64,000 nt of DNA, from NCBI GenBank assembly GCA_020635355.1, contig JACJZW010000008.1, positions 1 to 64,000 of the forward strand. Reading direction: 5' to 3'. The first letter of the stretch is position 1; every line of letters starts with the position of its first letter. This document shows positions 62,398 through 64,000 of the stretch, in pieces. Source of the stretch: Flavobacteriales bacterium. Lineage in GTDB: Bacteria; Bacteroidota; Bacteroidia; NS11-12g; UBA9320. The position numbers were made by a program, and so were the translations under genes. Under the pieces are notes generated by a model. It worked only from the letters and a program-made list of their open reading frames with translations, ran no database searches and was not told the DNA's origin.

Positions 62398-62850
62398 ATG
62401 CCTTCACACCTCGTCCGAAACCTAGCCGGAACATTTGCTCTTGCTCTCACGCTCGTTCTCACACTTCATTCCTGCAAACACCCCGATCCCGCCATGGGTG
62501 CCTTTCGGGGTAAATACGTCAAAGCGGGTTTTATGATGGTGGACTCCTCTCTCCGTTCCGAAATCGTGGTAACCTCACGAGGTGAAGTTTTTGCCATGGA
62601 ACCCGGTAGCGCCGTGTTTGTGAAAAAACAAAAGCTACCCAAACTAAAAACAAAGGCCGTATTTCTGGCGGTGGAGAAAACCGGTATCCTTCAGGATCAC
62701 GCCAACAAAAAAGGAATGGCCATGACCCTCTTTATTGAATACCACAAACGCCATAAGACCTATTTATACTCCTGGGGTGAATTGGGCTGGCCCGATGGTG
62801 TCCGAGACGCGTATGAAGATTTGGTTAAACTCCATACAGCCAAACCCTAA
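62398..62850 (+). CDS. Lipoprotein of unknown function
   Basis: 150 residues from ATG 62398 (MPSHLVRNLAGTFALALTLV); the Met two codons earlier is possible. Lipobox TLHSC gives a lipidated Cys. The domain (IVVTSRGEVFAMEPGSAVFV, YSWGELGWPDGVRDAYEDL) is not recognised. Divergent from tmRNA. Confidence 0.65.
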   Translation: MPSHLVRNLAGTFALALTLVLTLHSCKHPDPAMGAFRGKYVKAGFMMVDSSLRSEIVVTSRGEVFAMEPGSAVFVKKQKLPKLKTKAVFLAVEKTGILQDHANKKGMAMTLFIEYHKRHKTYLYSWGELGWPDGVRDAYEDLVKLHTAKP

Positions 62851-62873
62851 ACATGTATTGGTTTAAACGTTTA

Positions 62874-62970
62874 TTAGACGGTTAGACAATTAGATCGATA
62901 GATGAATAGACGATTAGTTTAAAAGAACTTTGAACACAAACCCTTGAACACCTGAACCTCTGAACTTCAA
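62874..62970. repeat. Short tandem repeats (8-bp units)
   Basis: Five imperfect 8-bp units TTAGACGG, TTAGACAA, TTAGATCG, ATAGATGA, ATAGACGA (62874-62913) are followed, after a gap, by TGAAC-based units (62930-62970: TTGAACAC, TTGAACAC, CTGAACCT, CTGAACTT). They lie upstream of the oxidoreductase start. Such octamer arrays expand and contract by slippage. Confidence 0.7.
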
Positions 62971-62988
62971 CATTAAAAATCATCTCCA

Positions 62989-64000
62989 ATGAAATTTGGC
63001 ATCATCCGGGAACGAAAAAATCCACCTGATCGCAGGACACCGCTTACCCCCTCTCTCTGTGCCGATTTTCGGTCGCGTTTTCCCGACCATCAGGTTGTAG
63101 TGGAATCCTCCCCGGATAGAATTTTCTCCAATGAAACCTACCAACAACAGGGCATTCCTATCTCAACTGATCTTTCGGATTGCGATGTCCTTCTGGGCGT
63201 GAAGGAAGTTCCGGTTGATTACCTTATCCCCCATAAAACCTATCTCTTCTTCTCCCATACCATCAAGGCACAACCGTACAATCGGCACCTGCTTCAAACC
63301 ATCCTGGAGAAAAACATTCGTCTGATCGACTATGAATGCCTGGCCTACCCGAATGATGGCGGACGGATTCTGGGATTTGGTTATTGGGCCGGCGTGGTTG
63401 GAGCGTATAACGGACTGCTGACCTGGGGAAAGAAATACGGACAATTCGAACTGAAACCGGCATATAAATGTGCCAATTATGATGAACTCCGAAGTGAGCT
63501 CTCCCGAATTCAAGCACAACTTCCACCCATCCGCATTGGACTTACCGGAACCGGACGCGTGGCAACCGGCGCCCTTGACATCCTGAATCACCTCCACATC
63601 CAACAGCTCAATCCGGAAGAACTAAAGGATGCTCAACCAGCCTCTGCGGTGTTTGTTAACTTCCGGAACGAAGACATCTATACCCGAACGGATGACCCTG
63701 CTGCCCCCTGGGATGTTCATCACTTCTATCACCATCACGAAAACTATACCTCTCAGTTTCAGCCTTACCTGAATCGGATCGACCTGCTGATCAATGGTTT
63801 TTACTGGGAACCAACCCTTCCGGCCTTATTCGCTAAAGAAGATACCGCCAAGCCCAACTTCGCCATCAAGGTTATCGCCGATATTACCTGCGATGTGGAA
63901 GGTTCTGTACCCATCACACTGCGAGCCACCTATCCACATGATCCAACCTTTGGATGGAACCCAGCCACACAGGCCGAGTGTGAACCGTATCAACCTAACA
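62989..64000 (+). CDS. Alanine dehydrogenase/saccharopine-dehydrogenase-like oxidoreductase (3' end outside window)
   Basis: 337 codons from ATG 62989 run to the window edge without a stop. MKFGIIRERKNPPDRRTPLT is the AlaDh/PNT-family N terminus with Arg and Lys substrate ligands (normally GVPKE...RVAL); LLGVKEVPVDYLIP and LFFSHTIKAQPYNR match the bacterial LYS1-like saccharopine/lysine oxidoreductase variants; GLTGTGRVATGALDIL is the nucleotide-binding glycine loop. ITCDVEGSVPIT is near the C-terminal region of such proteins. Substrate undetermined. Confidence 0.82.
   Translation, partial: MKFGIIRERKNPPDRRTPLTPSLCADFRSRFPDHQVVVESSPDRIFSNETYQQQGIPISTDLSDCDVLLGVKEVPVDYLIPHKTYLFFSHTIKAQPYNRHLLQTILEKNIRLIDYECLAYPNDGGRILGFGYWAGVVGAYNGLLTWGKKYGQFELKPAYKCANYDELRSELSRIQAQLPPIRIGLTGTGRVATGALDILNHLHIQQLNPEELKDAQPASAVFVNFRNEDIYTRTDDPAAPWDVHHFYHHHENYTSQFQPYLNRIDLLINGFYWEPTLPALFAKEDTAKPNFAIKVIADITCDVEGSVPITLRATYPHDPTFGWNPATQAECEPYQPN

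Noticed and set aside
1..64000. CRISPR arrays, rRNA, tRNA, prophage or transposase genes
   Set aside because: No regular spacer-repeat array, rRNA or canonical tRNA was found; only the tmRNA. No transposase, integrase or phage structural gene was seen.

Overview
The window reads as chromosomal DNA of a Bacteroidota (Bacteroidetes), probably Flavobacteriales or a close relative. The evidence is: three proteins with type IX secretion (T9SS) type A C-terminal sorting domains, one giant PKD-like protein with a type B domain, many signal-peptide or lipobox proteins of Bacteroidota-only families, TAnnTTTG-type -7 promoter elements, an ECF sigma/FecR (DUF4974) pair, and a tmRNA whose tag reads GESNYAMAA. 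I cannot name a genus.

Layout. 1-1350: an AT-rich accessory patch with the end of a beta-barrel-like gene and a higBA toxin-antitoxin pair flanked by 67-bp direct repeats. 1392-9946: small hypothetical and household enzymes (isochorismatase-like hydrolase, DUF2256, VOC protein, DUF2202 lipoprotein, SDR, methyltransferase), an ArsR-SRPBCC-DoxX-YdeI operon with a visible operator, and a 2OG-Fe(II) oxygenase. 10023-24969: T9SS-exported LamG protein, phosphate-selective porin plus Na/Pi cotransporter, WYL regulator, OmpA-like and HhH proteins, a large PNGase F-like exported protein, LpxH, GNAT. 24970-30804: a LexA/CI-like regulator, then a three-gene 2-oxoacid:ferredoxin oxidoreductase module with its own NAD(P)H-linked, ferredoxin-fused flavoprotein. 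31081-47033: giant PKD-like adhesin, SulP transporter, lipoproteins, TPR protein, DUF2085, a haem/copper monooxygenase-like exported protein, S41 peptidase, ARPP-1-like protein.

47325-58558: an envelope region. On the minus strand lies an ECF sigma - FecR - STN-domain protein operon in which the expected TonB-dependent receptor is replaced by a protein of about fourteen 15-16-residue GxQxxGxxN repeats, followed by a smaller paralogue and a terminator. A series of small beta-barrel-like proteins follows, one of them interrupted by an in-frame TAA. 58713-64000: an exported hypothetical, a lipoprotein, a truncated T9SS sorting-domain remnant, a GIY-YIG nuclease gene bounded by an 84-bp direct repeat that duplicates the 3' end and terminator of tmRNA, the tmRNA gene (ssrA) itself, a lipoprotein and the start of an alanine-dehydrogenase-like oxidoreductase that runs off the window.

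The most interesting candidates are the GIY-YIG/tmRNA 3'-end element (61285-61911), the sigma/FecR/STN-repeat surface system (47950-52726), and a dispersed intergenic repeat of about 135-140 bp with three copies in the window. All functional statements come from reading the sequence and general family knowledge; no database search was run.
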